Below, piece by piece: positions 50,901 to 58,810 of a DNA stretch of 64,000 nucleotides. The position numbers and the translations under genes were made by a program. Below the pieces are notes generated by a model. That model saw only the letters and a program-made list of their open reading frames with translations. It was not told the origin of the DNA and made no database searches. The stretch is from GCA-2862545 sp047609825. GTDB lineage: Bacteria > Myxococcota_A > UBA796 > GCA-2862545. The stretch's first letter is position 1. Every line of letters starts with the position of its first letter. The stretch lies in the NCBI GenBank assembly GCA_047609825.1, contig JBLFXJ010000004.1:4035-68034 (forward strand), in the 5' to 3' direction.

Positions 50901-51781
50901 GCGCCGCGGCGCGGGCGGCGTTCATCGAGGGCCGATTCGAAGAGGCCTCGGAGCTGGCCCGCCAGGCTGAGGGTGTACTTGTCGAGTCCGGGTCGGCGGC
51001 CGGCTGGGAGACGTTTCAGGTGCGGCTCCTGCGGATGCGGGCGTGCATCGCGAAGGGCGAACTCAGGGTCGCGGCGGGCCAGCTCGAGACCCTCACCCAG
51101 GAGGCGATGCGTTCGAGCAACCTGCTGTATGCTACGGATTTGATGGCGCTGGCGCGGGCCCCGCTCCGGCTCGCGGAGGGTGACGCCGACACGGCGGCGG
51201 AGGAGCTGGCCGAGGCCTATGAGCGATGGAGTCATGGCGGCCCGTTCATCCAGCACGTTTGGATCCTGACCGCTCGAGCGCGGGTGGACCTGTACCGGAG
51301 TCGGCCGGGCGTGGGCCGGGCTCGGCTGCTCGCTGCGCTGCCGGAGCTCGAGCGCAGCGGACTCCTCCATGCGCCGCAGGTACGGGCTGATGTGGACCGG
51401 GTCCGCGCGGCCTGCGCGCTGGCACTGGCGAGCGCGAACACCGACGCAGCGGCGATGCTGCGCGAGGCAGAAGGGATCGGCAAGCGGCTGGCGAAGTTCC
51501 GATTCCTGTGGGTTCTGCCGTGGTCGGAGCTGATCCTCGCCGCCGTGGACTTCCGCCGTGGAGCCGACCCCGCGGCGCGCCTGCACCGAGCCCGGGATGA
51601 CTTCGCGCGCAGCGACATGTGGCTGGGTGCCGCCGTTGCGGGCCGCCAGGCGGCGTTGCCCGCTGCGGGCGGCGATCCCGTGGCGGTCGAGCGGGCGGAG
51701 TCCTGGCTGGCGCAGCAGGGTGTGCGCGACATCGAGCGCCTGTGCGCCACGCTGGGACCTGGTTTCGAGCCCCGCGGATAG
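47936..51781 (+). CDS. Giant regulator: Ser/Thr kinase, AAA-type ATPase, TPR-like array
   Basis: 1281 residues from GTG 47936 (ATG 47963 is a good alternative). The kinase domain has LGSGSMCVVYRV, HRDLKPSNVLV, DFGLVAEI and AYMSPEQ, with a 70-residue insert in the catalytic lobe before the HRD motif (about 115-190). A large ATPase follows (P-loop RGGPGTGKSALVREF near 390, HIDDVHWGDTESAEVL), then about 600 residues of helical repeats. It resembles PknK-like kinase-ATPase-TPR proteins that control secondary metabolism or stress responses. The gene pairs divergently with the kinase at 44356 and the two may regulate each other; no effector is visible. Confidence 0.9.
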   Translation: MVISARPPSMAAGRPIHNAPEFAGDRRFAVHERLGSGSMCVVYRVLDQQHGDVVALKTLRHLDSNSLYRLKQEFRALSSFDHPNLVSFYELIRNDQGWFVTMELVEGVDFLTFVRGQHEGEQSRQRSLSASAWASGDGSGATLGRADEVTEEADLRFHGSVPAGGAAGAHTPRTFMPTAAGAPTDMVRLRSSLRQLAEGVAELHSVGRVHRDLKPSNVLVTRAGRVVILDFGLVAEIDQDYTEGTLHQNIAGSAAYMSPEQSVGRPLSEASDWYSVGVMLYEALTGVWPYVGHLYQILTAKQQRDPVPPGEVVAGVPDDLNQLCVALLQRDPDQRPTGAEVLGRLKGVEVRDAPRSLKARFRFRDHQVTALMKAFQTARWGRTVVTLVRGGPGTGKSALVREFVKAVKRRDEVTTLKGRCYEWEKVPFKALDAVVDNLARVLRRMDAKTVLDFTGDHLSYLGALFPVLHRVDLGADPIDVDQLPEDELRRRAFDGLRRLFRSLCAQQPVVLHIDDVHWGDTESAEVLGELIRSERQLSLHVVLSYRSDEPAAFIHWLLPTLTQSNVDLRIVDLEPLDFESACSLAAELLDRSPDDPDARRAALESSGNPALLRDLCRAAVLQAGRRATDGVLTEVLVARVGGLPDDLRRLLELLATLNRPVSTDFAIHVGQLGGDAFNSITTLRALELVESVVSNAGESLEVPCEALREYVYERMPEARRSELHLAVAHALEADRVDDTEALVQHYAAAGHQERAGLLAWLGAQRALTARRFDEAVGLLDRALVLGTWSQRERRSMLGLQGDALAQLGRGEAAARSYELAVEEGVPLAARRMRIQQAAEQLLVSGHVEEGLSRLRGLIADLGMPSLGGRFEGGFERVRRFRLRMRGTEFDSKRPEQVDPELLLRVDVAWTASAALGLVDPRAAARYQSVHLATALEVGERERVVRALANELPRLAASDPSGQAWRARYEEVLAVARRAGSPVGMGRLAGAAARAAFIEGRFEEASELARQAEGVLVESGSAAGWETFQVRLLRMRACIAKGELRVAAGQLETLTQEAMRSSNLLYATDLMALARAPLRLAEGDADTAAEELAEAYERWSHGGPFIQHVWILTARARVDLYRSRPGVGRARLLAALPELERSGLLHAPQVRADVDRVRAACALALASANTDAAAMLREAEGIGKRLAKFRFLWVLPWSELILAAVDFRRGADPAARLHRARDDFARSDMWLGAAVAGRQAALPAAGGDPVAVERAESWLAQQGVRDIERLCATLGPGFEPRG

Positions 51782-51839
51782 CTCCCGAGCGGCCGGACGA
51801 GCTGGGGGAGAGGTTACGGCCTCGGCACAGGGAGTGGCG

Positions 51840-52121
51840 ATGACGGTGTTGTCGGAAGATGCGGTGACGGAGTGGCTGACCGGTCACCCAGAGTGGGCGA
51901 TCGACGGTGGGAAGCTCCACAGACGATTCGTGTTCGCCGACTTCGTCGCGGCGTTTGGATTCATGACCCGGGTCGCGCTCCTGGCCGAGCGCAGGTGGCA
52001 CCATCCCGAGTGGCGCAACGTGTGGAATCGCGTGGAGATCTGGCTCACGACCCACGACGTAGGCGGCCTCTCAGAGAAGGACCTCGAGCTCGCCGAAGCC
52101 ATCGACGCGATCGTGGACTGA
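51840..52121 (+). CDS. Pterin-4a-carbinolamine dehydratase
   Basis: 93 residues from ATG 51840 (GGAG 5 nt upstream). The active-site motif RRWHHPEWRNVWNRVEIWLTTH matches the His-His-Pro and later Trp/Thr-His of the family, followed by DVGGLSEKDLELAEAID. It dehydrates 4a-hydroxytetrahydrobiopterin during recycling of the pterin cofactor. No aromatic amino-acid hydroxylase is nearby. It begins an operon whose next gene, 4 nt away, is an XPB-like helicase, so the grouping may be accidental. Confidence 0.92.
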   Translation: MTVLSEDAVTEWLTGHPEWAIDGGKLHRRFVFADFVAAFGFMTRVALLAERRWHHPEWRNVWNRVEIWLTTHDVGGLSEKDLELAEAIDAIVD

Positions 52122-52125
52122 GCGG

Positions 52126-53793
52126 GTGTTTCGACCGGAGAACCCGCTCATCGTGCAGTCCGACGGCTCGTTGCTGCTGGAGACCATGGGGCCGCACTAC
52201 GCAGAGGTCCGGGACGCGCTTCTCCCGTTCGCCGAGCTCGTGAAGAGCCCGGAGTATGTGCACACCTGGCGGGTCACCCCGCTGTCGCTGTGGAACGCGG
52301 CGGCTGCCGGCTCTACGGCGGAATCTGTGATCGCTGTGCTGGATGAGTGGGCCAAGTTCCCGCTGCCCGAGACGGTGCCCACCACGATCCGCACCACGAT
52401 GGATCGGTACGGGCGTCTCACCTTGGTGCGGGACGGCGCGTGGCTTCGGCTCGAAGCCGACGAACCGGCCCTGATGCTCGAGCTGCGCCACATGAAGCCG
52501 CTCGTGGACCTGCTTGGAACGGCGATCGACGACGTGTCGTCACGGATCCACACGCGCCAACGCGGCGAGCTGAAGCAGGTGCTCGTCCACCTCGGGCATC
52601 CGGTGCGAGACCTCGCTGGGTACGACGATGGGGAGGCGCTGCCCGTGCGTCTCGCCGAGTCGCTTCCGGATGGCAGCCCGCTAGCGCTCCGGCACTACCA
52701 GGTGCGGGCGGTCGATGCGTTCATGGGCCGTCCGGGTGACGGCGGCGGCTGTGGGGTGGTGGTCCTGCCATGTGGTGCTGGGAAGACCCTGGTGGGCATC
52801 GGCGCGATGGTCCGGCTCGGGATGCGCACGCTGATCCTGTGCACCGGCATCACCGCACTTCAGCAGTGGAAACGGGAGATCCTGGAGAAGACGAACCTCG
52901 CCGAGGAGGACATCGGCGAGTACACATCGCGGGTGAAGCAGATCCGCGCCGTGACGCTCACGACGTACCAGATCCTCGCATGGCGCAGGGACAAACGCTC
53001 CGATCCGCCGCACCTGCGCCTGTTCCATCAGGGCAACTGGGGCCTCATCGTGTACGACGAGGTGCACCTCCTACCGGCCCCGCTGTTCCGGGAGACGGCG
53101 TGGCTCCAGGCGCGGCGTCGGCTCGGCCTCACCGCGACATTGGTGCGCGAGGATGGGCTGGAGACCGACGTGTTCGCGCTGATCGGCCCGAAGCGCTTTG
53201 ACATGCCATGGCGGGAGCTCGAGCGGCAGGGCTGGATCGCGACAGCCCGCTGTGTGGAGGTGCGGGTCGCGCTCTCCGACGCCGACCGGCTGCGCTACGC
53301 CACCGCGAGCAAGAAGGACAAGTTCCGCATCGCGGCGACCAATGCCCGGAAGGGGCCCGTGGTGGAGACCCTGATCGAGCGGCACGCCGGCGACGCCCTG
53401 CTGGTGCTCGGCACCTACCTCGACCAGCTCACCTGGCTCGGTCGGCGGCTCGGGTTTCCAGTGATCACCGGCAAGACCTCTGCGAAGGATCGGGCGGCGC
53501 TGTACGCGGACTTCCGCGCCGGGCGTGAGCCGGTGCTCGGGCTGTCGAAGGTCGGGAACTTCTCGGTAGACCTGCCCGACGCGACCGTAGCGATCCAGAT
53601 CAGCGGCAGCTTCGGCAGCCGACAGGAGGAAGCGCAGCGGCTGGGTCGGGTGCTGCGCCCGAAGTCCGATCGGCGGGAGGCGACGTTCTACAGCGTGGTG
53701 ACCGCAGACTCCCGGGAGATGGAGTTCAGCGAGCGCCGGCAGCTGTTCCTCACCGAGCAAGGCTATCCGTACAGGATCGAGGTGGGGGAGTGA
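52126..53793 (+). CDS. XPB/ERCC3-like DNA repair helicase
   Basis: 555 residues from a GTG start. N-terminal domain to about 185 (HTWRVTPLSLWNAAAAG) corresponds to the XPB damage-recognition and loading region. Motif I LPCGAGKTLVGIG (near 214), motif II YDEVHLLPA (near 311), motif III LGLTATLVRED, motif V GLSKVGNFSVDLPDATVAIQ and VI EEAQRLGRVLRP are intact. In bacteria this is the XPB2/ErcC3 type found in Actinobacteria and some proteobacteria, a 3'-5' helicase. The following gene carries the helicase-associated domain often found with it. Confidence 0.92.
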   Translation: MFRPENPLIVQSDGSLLLETMGPHYAEVRDALLPFAELVKSPEYVHTWRVTPLSLWNAAAAGSTAESVIAVLDEWAKFPLPETVPTTIRTTMDRYGRLTLVRDGAWLRLEADEPALMLELRHMKPLVDLLGTAIDDVSSRIHTRQRGELKQVLVHLGHPVRDLAGYDDGEALPVRLAESLPDGSPLALRHYQVRAVDAFMGRPGDGGGCGVVVLPCGAGKTLVGIGAMVRLGMRTLILCTGITALQQWKREILEKTNLAEEDIGEYTSRVKQIRAVTLTTYQILAWRRDKRSDPPHLRLFHQGNWGLIVYDEVHLLPAPLFRETAWLQARRRLGLTATLVREDGLETDVFALIGPKRFDMPWRELERQGWIATARCVEVRVALSDADRLRYATASKKDKFRIAATNARKGPVVETLIERHAGDALLVLGTYLDQLTWLGRRLGFPVITGKTSAKDRAALYADFRAGREPVLGLSKVGNFSVDLPDATVAIQISGSFGSRQEEAQRLGRVLRPKSDRREATFYSVVTADSREMEFSERRQLFLTEQGYPYRIEVGE

Positions 53794-55331
53794 GCCGACC
53801 GGAGGCTGCGTCGCGGGGTATTTCGGTGTCTGTCCTCGAGGTGCAGGACCCCTCGGTGTGGGTCGAGCTCGAGGCGGTGTCGCCCCTGGCCGCGCACGTC
53901 GAGGCGTCGCTGTCGCCCACGCGGCGCGTGGTGCGGAGGTCGTTCGCACGGGAGGTGCTGCCCGTGTTGCGCCGCCGAGGAGTGCCCGTCCTGGTGCGGT
54001 TCGCGCGCGCCGAGACGATCGAGCCCCAGCCGCGGGCGGACCTGTCCACGTCGCTCCGCGGCCTGCCCCACGCCGCGTCTGCGCTGCTGCATCGTGTACA
54101 GCGCCGCGCCCGGGCCGGCAGGGTGTTGGGCACCACGGCGTGGGATCCGGTGGGGGAGGCCAGCTCGGTGGACGGTCTCGTGAGAGCGGGCCTGCTGGCT
54201 GCGCTCCCGTCCGATGCTCCGCCCAGGCACGGCCCGTACCTTCTCCACCCCGACCTGCCGCCGCCGCCGCCCATCACCTACGACTTCACCGACGCGGTGT
54301 TCGAGCTGCCCGATGATCTCGAGCCGGAGCCGCCGTGTCCGGACGCTCTGCTGACCGCCATCGCCGCGCTCGCAGCTGGGCTGACGGCGGTGCCTGTCAA
54401 CCGCACCCTCGCCGGGCCCCTGGCGGTGAGCGCCTTGCGCAAGCTGGCGAAGCGGCTCGCGCTCCCTGGTGCCGACCGCTCGGGCCGGCTGGAGGATGCG
54501 GGTGCCCTGTGGGTGCGGGCGTGGGCGCTGGCTGAGGGCGTGGGCCTGTTCGGACTCGACGATGTCGGGCGATGGATCACCGTCGAGCCGGGCCTGGACG
54601 GGTTCTTGGCCGGGGATGCCAGCGCGCGACTCGACCGGCTGGTGCGGCGGGTGCTCGATCCGGATCTGCACCCCCTCCTGCCCGCGATCCAGGCCGCGCT
54701 CCGACAGTCCGGCGGAGCCGCGCTCGATGACGTGGTGTGGCTCGAGCTACTGTGTGAGCAGCACCGCGATGTGCTGTTCTCGCCGTGGGGTCAGGTGGGA
54801 CGGCCCGGCTACCCGGCGTCGTCGCAGGACGCGCTCGTGCCCTATGATGACGACCGCTTCGCGTTGCTCGAGGGGCGCCTCGCGGACGAGGCCCTGCGTG
54901 TGTGCGCGCGTGTGGGGCTGATCCGGCTCGCACCGGGCGCGTTCGCACCCACCCCTGCCGGCCTGGCTTGGAGTGGCGGGCCAGAGCCTGCACGGGCGAG
55001 CGTCTGGGTGACCTCGGATCTGGAGGTCATCGTTCCCCCTGGCGCGCTGACCCCATCGGATCGCTATTCGCTCGAACAGTTTGCCCGCTGCACCTCCCGC
55101 GATGTGGTGGACCGGTTCCGGTTGGAGCGCTCCACGCTGGCCGACTGGTTGCGCACCGATGATGTTGCGGCCGCGATCGCGCTGCTCGAGGCGCACGCGG
55201 CGGCCGTCCCGGCGTCGGCCACTGCCGCGTTGCGCACCTGGGCACGGTCCTTGGCGAGGGTGGTGCTCGTGCACGGCGTCCTGCTGCCCGCGCTCCCATC
55301 AGATACAACGCCTGAGGAGGCAAACCCATGA
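53790..55331 (+). CDS. Helicase-associated (Helicase_C_3-like) partner protein
   Basis: 513 residues from a GTG that overlaps the helicase stop (GTGA). The N terminus and middle are helical and hydrophobic with no ATPase motifs. The C-terminal domain (about 407-490), VTSDLEVIVPPGALTPSDRY through SRDVVDRFRLERSTLADWL, matches the XPB/Ssl2-like helicase-associated (Helicase_C_3) pattern, with the winged-helix style YRL.sL...L segment. Fixed adjacency to an XPB helicase, as also seen in mycobacteria, argues that the two act as a repair complex. Biochemical role is unknown. Confidence 0.75.
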   Translation: MSRPEAASRGISVSVLEVQDPSVWVELEAVSPLAAHVEASLSPTRRVVRRSFAREVLPVLRRRGVPVLVRFARAETIEPQPRADLSTSLRGLPHAASALLHRVQRRARAGRVLGTTAWDPVGEASSVDGLVRAGLLAALPSDAPPRHGPYLLHPDLPPPPPITYDFTDAVFELPDDLEPEPPCPDALLTAIAALAAGLTAVPVNRTLAGPLAVSALRKLAKRLALPGADRSGRLEDAGALWVRAWALAEGVGLFGLDDVGRWITVEPGLDGFLAGDASARLDRLVRRVLDPDLHPLLPAIQAALRQSGGAALDDVVWLELLCEQHRDVLFSPWGQVGRPGYPASSQDALVPYDDDRFALLEGRLADEALRVCARVGLIRLAPGAFAPTPAGLAWSGGPEPARASVWVTSDLEVIVPPGALTPSDRYSLEQFARCTSRDVVDRFRLERSTLADWLRTDDVAAAIALLEAHAAAVPASATAALRTWARSLARVVLVHGVLLPALPSDTTPEEANP

Positions 55332-55666
55332 TGCGGCTGTTGCTCGTGCTCGCTATCGGCCTTCAGGCCTGCGGCGGCTCCAAGGAAGACAACGACACCG
55401 ATCTCACGCTGAACACGGCGGTCTCGGAGGAGAACTTCCGCGACAAGTTCGCCGAGCGATTCTGCACCGAGTACCGGCGGTGCAAGCCCGGCGCCCCGTG
55501 TGTCGTGTCCGAGGTTCAGGCTGGCAATGATACAGGTGAGGACTGCACTTTCAGTCAGTCAGCGGGCCAGACCTGCCTGGATGCCGCGTGGCCCTGCCTG
55601 GCCGAGATCGCCGACCCCTACCTCGACATGCCGCTGGTGTGCGAACAGGTCTGGGAGTGTGACTGA
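55328..55666 (+). CDS. Small Cys-rich lipoprotein
   Basis: 112 residues; GAGGAGG precedes either ATG 55328 or 55331. The lipobox is IGLQAC (Cys15). The mature part is short and has seven or so cysteines in paired spacing (RFCTEYRRCKPGAPC, GEDCTF, QTCLDAAWPC, LVCEQVWEC), suggesting a knotted disulphide domain. Acidic overall. It is the last gene of the operon with the helicase pair, a pairing with no obvious logic; the ATG lies inside the previous stop, so it is surely co-transcribed. Confidence 0.6.
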   Translation: MMRLLLVLAIGLQACGGSKEDNDTDLTLNTAVSEENFRDKFAERFCTEYRRCKPGAPCVVSEVQAGNDTGEDCTFSQSAGQTCLDAAWPCLAEIADPYLDMPLVCEQVWECD

Positions 55667-55702
55667 GCGTTCGCTCGGCCGCCAATGAGGCAGGGCCGAC
55701 CG

Positions 55703-56944
55703 CTATCGCCGCGCGCCCAGCCGCGTGGCGGCGGCGAAGACCGTGAGGAGCGCCACGAACTTCAGCTCCTGGGTGACCCAGGCTGCGAAGCTCCAGTCCG
55801 AGAACGTCGTGATCGCGAGCTGCTTCAGGTTCGGCAGCGGGTAGCAGAGCGCTGCGACCGCCAGACCGACGGGTGCGCCCCAGATCTTCGACAGCCGGCC
55901 GGTCCACACGGCCGTCGCGGCGAGTGACATCGCGGGCAGCGCCCAGATCAGGTGATGCTCGTAGGTGTACACCGGGATGAGCAGGGTGGCGCAGGACACG
56001 GCGGCGACCTGTCCAGCCAGCGCCCAGCCGTCGCGCGGCGCGGCGCGGAGCACCCAGCCCAGTCCGACGACGAGCGCGATGGATGCCGCCGTGGACAGGG
56101 CCTGCCCGGTAGGGGAGAGCGTGTTGTCGATCCCCGGGACGAGCTGGTTCAGCACATTGGGCAGGCTGTGGTTGCCGAACATGTCGATCTGGATCGCCAG
56201 GCCGTTGTAGTCGCCAGACCCGAACTTGGGCAGCACCTCGGTGTAGAACCGCCACTGGGCCTGGGCGCCCACCAGCGGAAGCGCGAGCAGCGTGTACCCG
56301 AGCGCAGCACCACATGCGGCCGCAGCTGCGACCCATCGCCGGCGGAGCAGCCACCAGGCCACGAACAGCGCCGGGCTCATCTTCAACATGCACGCGAGTC
56401 CGAGGAGCGCGCCGCCGATCACCGGGCGCTCCTTCTGGTCCTGCCACAGGCCCACCACGACCAAGGCCAGTACGATGAAGTTCACCTGGCCCATCTGCAG
56501 GCTGTACACGACGCCGAACATCAGCGCGATGCAGCCTGCCAGGGCCACGCGGAACTCTTCGCCCAGTGCCGACCACCAGCGCACCAGGGACAACGCCGCC
56601 ACGAGCAGGAACAGCTCGTTGAGCCAGTACCACAGCGTGAAGCCCGTGCCGAGATCCATGGGAAGGACCCAGGTCATCGCGAGCAGGTACGGCGGCGGGT
56701 AGAAGAACGGGTGCACGCTGGTGCGGGTGCCGTCTCGCTTCGCCAGCGCGTTCAGCGAGCTCACCTCGTACGGATCGCTGCCGTCGGCAGCGGCCTGTAC
56801 CGCGTAGTAGTACGACGCGAAGTCGCGCCCCTCGGTGTCCTTGGTCGGGCCCCCGATCTTGGGAGGAGCGACGACCGACAGGACGTGCCAGACGACGGCG
56901 ACTGCCAGCAGCAGCGAGGTCAGCGCTCGGTTCCGGTCGGACAT
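55703..56944 (-). CDS. Integral membrane glycosyltransferase, GT87-like (DUF2029)
   Basis: 413 residues with about ten membrane helices. The N-terminal loop carries the DUF2029 signature KDTEGRDFASYYYAVQAAADGSDPYE, with the acidic pair needed by GT-C enzymes, then HPFFYPPPYLLAM. Later segments VYTYEHHLIWALPAMSL fit the family. Related GT87 enzymes use polyprenyl-phosphate sugars as donors in the periplasm for mannan or arabinan synthesis. Substrate is unknown here. It lies between a convergent small lipoprotein gene and a divergent membrane protein. Confidence 0.78.
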   Translation of the reverse strand: MSDRNRALTSLLLAVAVVWHVLSVVAPPKIGGPTKDTEGRDFASYYYAVQAAADGSDPYEVSSLNALAKRDGTRTSVHPFFYPPPYLLAMTWVLPMDLGTGFTLWYWLNELFLLVAALSLVRWWSALGEEFRVALAGCIALMFGVVYSLQMGQVNFIVLALVVVGLWQDQKERPVIGGALLGLACMLKMSPALFVAWWLLRRRWVAAAAACGAALGYTLLALPLVGAQAQWRFYTEVLPKFGSGDYNGLAIQIDMFGNHSLPNVLNQLVPGIDNTLSPTGQALSTAASIALVVGLGWVLRAAPRDGWALAGQVAAVSCATLLIPVYTYEHHLIWALPAMSLAATAVWTGRLSKIWGAPVGLAVAALCYPLPNLKQLAITTFSDWSFAAWVTQELKFVALLTVFAAATRLGARR

Positions 56945-57011
56945 GGCCGGCCCGTTAGCACGCTCACCCGCCCAGGGCCGCCCATCGCATGAGACCGGGT
57001 GTCGGCGCCCG

Positions 57012-57040
57012 TTGACATGCGTGGGAGTGGCCGGTAATCG
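57012..57040 (+). promoter_or_regulatory. Strong promoter-like pair: consensus -35 and 17-bp spacer
   Basis: TTGACA (57012-57017), 17 bp, then TAATCG (57035-57040). Predicted start is near 57047, leaving a leader of about 33 nt before ATG 57080. The perfect -35 hexamer is rare in this GC-rich sequence. Confidence 0.6.
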
Positions 57041-57079
57041 TGGCCGGTGGGCGCCGTGGTTCCGGCCGCCGCTGGGGGG

Positions 57080-58810
57080 ATGCAGGTGTCGCAGCGGGTT
57101 CGGCTCGACATTCGCCGGGAGTGGCCGGTGGTCCTGCTGCTGGTGCCCTACCTGTGGCTGGTCAACCGGCTGTGGTTCCTGTGCGACGATGCGTACATCA
57201 CGTTCCGCTACGCGAAGAACCTGGCCCGCGGCTATGGCGTCACCTTCAACACCGACGCACCTCCGGTGGAGGGGTACTCGAACTTCCTGTGGATGGTGAT
57301 CTGCGCTGTGCTCGAGGCCGACCTGTGGCCGGTCGAGGTAGCCATGCCGGCGCTGTCGGCCCTCATTGGCGGTCTATTCCTCCTGTTCTTCTGGTGGACC
57401 CTGCGGGTGCGTGTCGGCCTCGACCGTGTGCCGGCGATCGTCGGCACCGCGGTGCTCGCCACCTGCCCGGCGTTTGGTCTGTGGGCCACCAGCGGCCTGG
57501 CCACAATGCCCTTCGCGGCGCTGGTGTTCGTGTTCTGGGAGCGGGCCACCTTCGCGCGCGGCCGACACTCATGGCTCGTGATCGGCCTGGTCGGCATCCT
57601 GCTCACGCTCGTGCGCACGGAGGGGGTGGCGTGGGTGGGGGTGATCGCGGTTCTTGCTGTGGCGGCACGCTGGGTGGACGAGCGCGCCCCATCCGTGCGG
57701 CGAACCGTCGCGCCGGTGGTCGGCGGTCTGTTGCTGGTGGGGCTCCTGTTCGCTGTCTACTCCAGCTGGCGGGTCGCTCACTTCGGTGACTGGCTGCCGA
57801 ACACGGCGCATGCAAAAGTTGGCATGTCAGCCGATCGGCTCCTGCGCGGGGCGAAATACGTGGGCCTGTTCGGCCTCACGTTCCCAGCGATGGCCTTGTG
57901 GCTGTTGGGCGTGGGTCGGGTGCTGCGGTGGCGCGTAGGTGCGGGAATCGCCGTGTCGCTGTTGGCCATCGCCTTCCCGCTCTATGGCGTGGTGGTGGGA
58001 GGGGACTTCTTCCCGATGGGGCGAATGATCCTGCCGAGCCTCGCGTTCGGGTCGCTCCTGTTCGCCGCGTTGGTGCAGGGGCTGTGGGAGCGCGGCGCAG
58101 GCCTGCGTGCGCTGGCGGGCGGCCTGTCCCTGGGCGCGCTGCTGCTCGGCATCCTCCCGGCGTTCGACACGCACGTGGTGCCGGTGTCGGTCCGGGAGCC
58201 GCTCCACTTCAGGCTGAGCGACAAGTCGTTCATGAGCGAGTTCCAACGGTGGGAGAACCTGCGCGACAACCTTGCGGGGTTCGCCCGTCGAGGCCACGCG
58301 CTGGCTCGGATCGCCCACCACGACGATCGCGTTGTGTCGCAAGCCATCGGAGTGATCGGCTACTATAGCGAACTGCACATCTATGACCAGTACGGCCTTG
58401 TTGACCGGGAGGTGGCTCTGCTGCCTGTTCCTCCCGGTCCGTTGATGCACTCTCCAGGGCACGACAAGTTCGTGGATGCATCGTTCTTCGCCAAGTACGA
58501 GCCCGAGATCCTGGCGTCGCGCACGGTGCAGGGGCCCATGGCGTCGCGGCTGATGAAGGACTCGATGGACAAGTGGTCGATCCCGGAGTCGCTGCACGAC
58601 ACCTACGTCCCCGACTTCGTCGAGGTGGCGCTGCCCGGGTACGAAGACATCCGCTCGTTCCTGTTGATGGTGCGCAAGGTGCGTGAGGGCGAGCGCCCTC
58701 GCCAGCTGTGGGCGCAGTTCCCCGATCGCCGCAAGGACCTCCTCGCGTCGTTCGGCGACGAGGCGGTCGCCGCTGGTGAGGCGTCGGACGAGGCGGACGA
58801 CGACAGTTGA
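57080..58810 (+). CDS. GT-C-type membrane glycosyltransferase-like protein
   Basis: 576 residues from ATG 57080; a GTG at 57047 is an alternative, but it would coincide with the predicted transcript start. About nine membrane helices. The first external loop has DDAYITFRYAKNLARGYGVTFN followed by VEGYSNFLWM, a motif shared by bacterial GT-C glycosyltransferases that use polyprenyl-phosphate donors. The C-terminal 190 residues (about 385-576) form a soluble domain with YYSELHIYDQYGLVDREV. It may act in surface polysaccharide or arabinan-like synthesis; donor and acceptor are unknown. Its stop overlaps the following response regulator. Confidence 0.7.
   Translation: MQVSQRVRLDIRREWPVVLLLVPYLWLVNRLWFLCDDAYITFRYAKNLARGYGVTFNTDAPPVEGYSNFLWMVICAVLEADLWPVEVAMPALSALIGGLFLLFFWWTLRVRVGLDRVPAIVGTAVLATCPAFGLWATSGLATMPFAALVFVFWERATFARGRHSWLVIGLVGILLTLVRTEGVAWVGVIAVLAVAARWVDERAPSVRRTVAPVVGGLLLVGLLFAVYSSWRVAHFGDWLPNTAHAKVGMSADRLLRGAKYVGLFGLTFPAMALWLLGVGRVLRWRVGAGIAVSLLAIAFPLYGVVVGGDFFPMGRMILPSLAFGSLLFAALVQGLWERGAGLRALAGGLSLGALLLGILPAFDTHVVPVSVREPLHFRLSDKSFMSEFQRWENLRDNLAGFARRGHALARIAHHDDRVVSQAIGVIGYYSELHIYDQYGLVDREVALLPVPPGPLMHSPGHDKFVDASFFAKYEPEILASRTVQGPMASRLMKDSMDKWSIPESLHDTYVPDFVEVALPGYEDIRSFLLMVRKVREGERPRQLWAQFPDRRKDLLASFGDEAVAAGEASDEADDDS

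Noticed and set aside
55675..55699. Inverted repeat TCGGCC/GGCCGA as a terminator after the small lipoprotein
   Set aside because: Six-bp stem with a 13-nt loop and no T-run; too weak to call.
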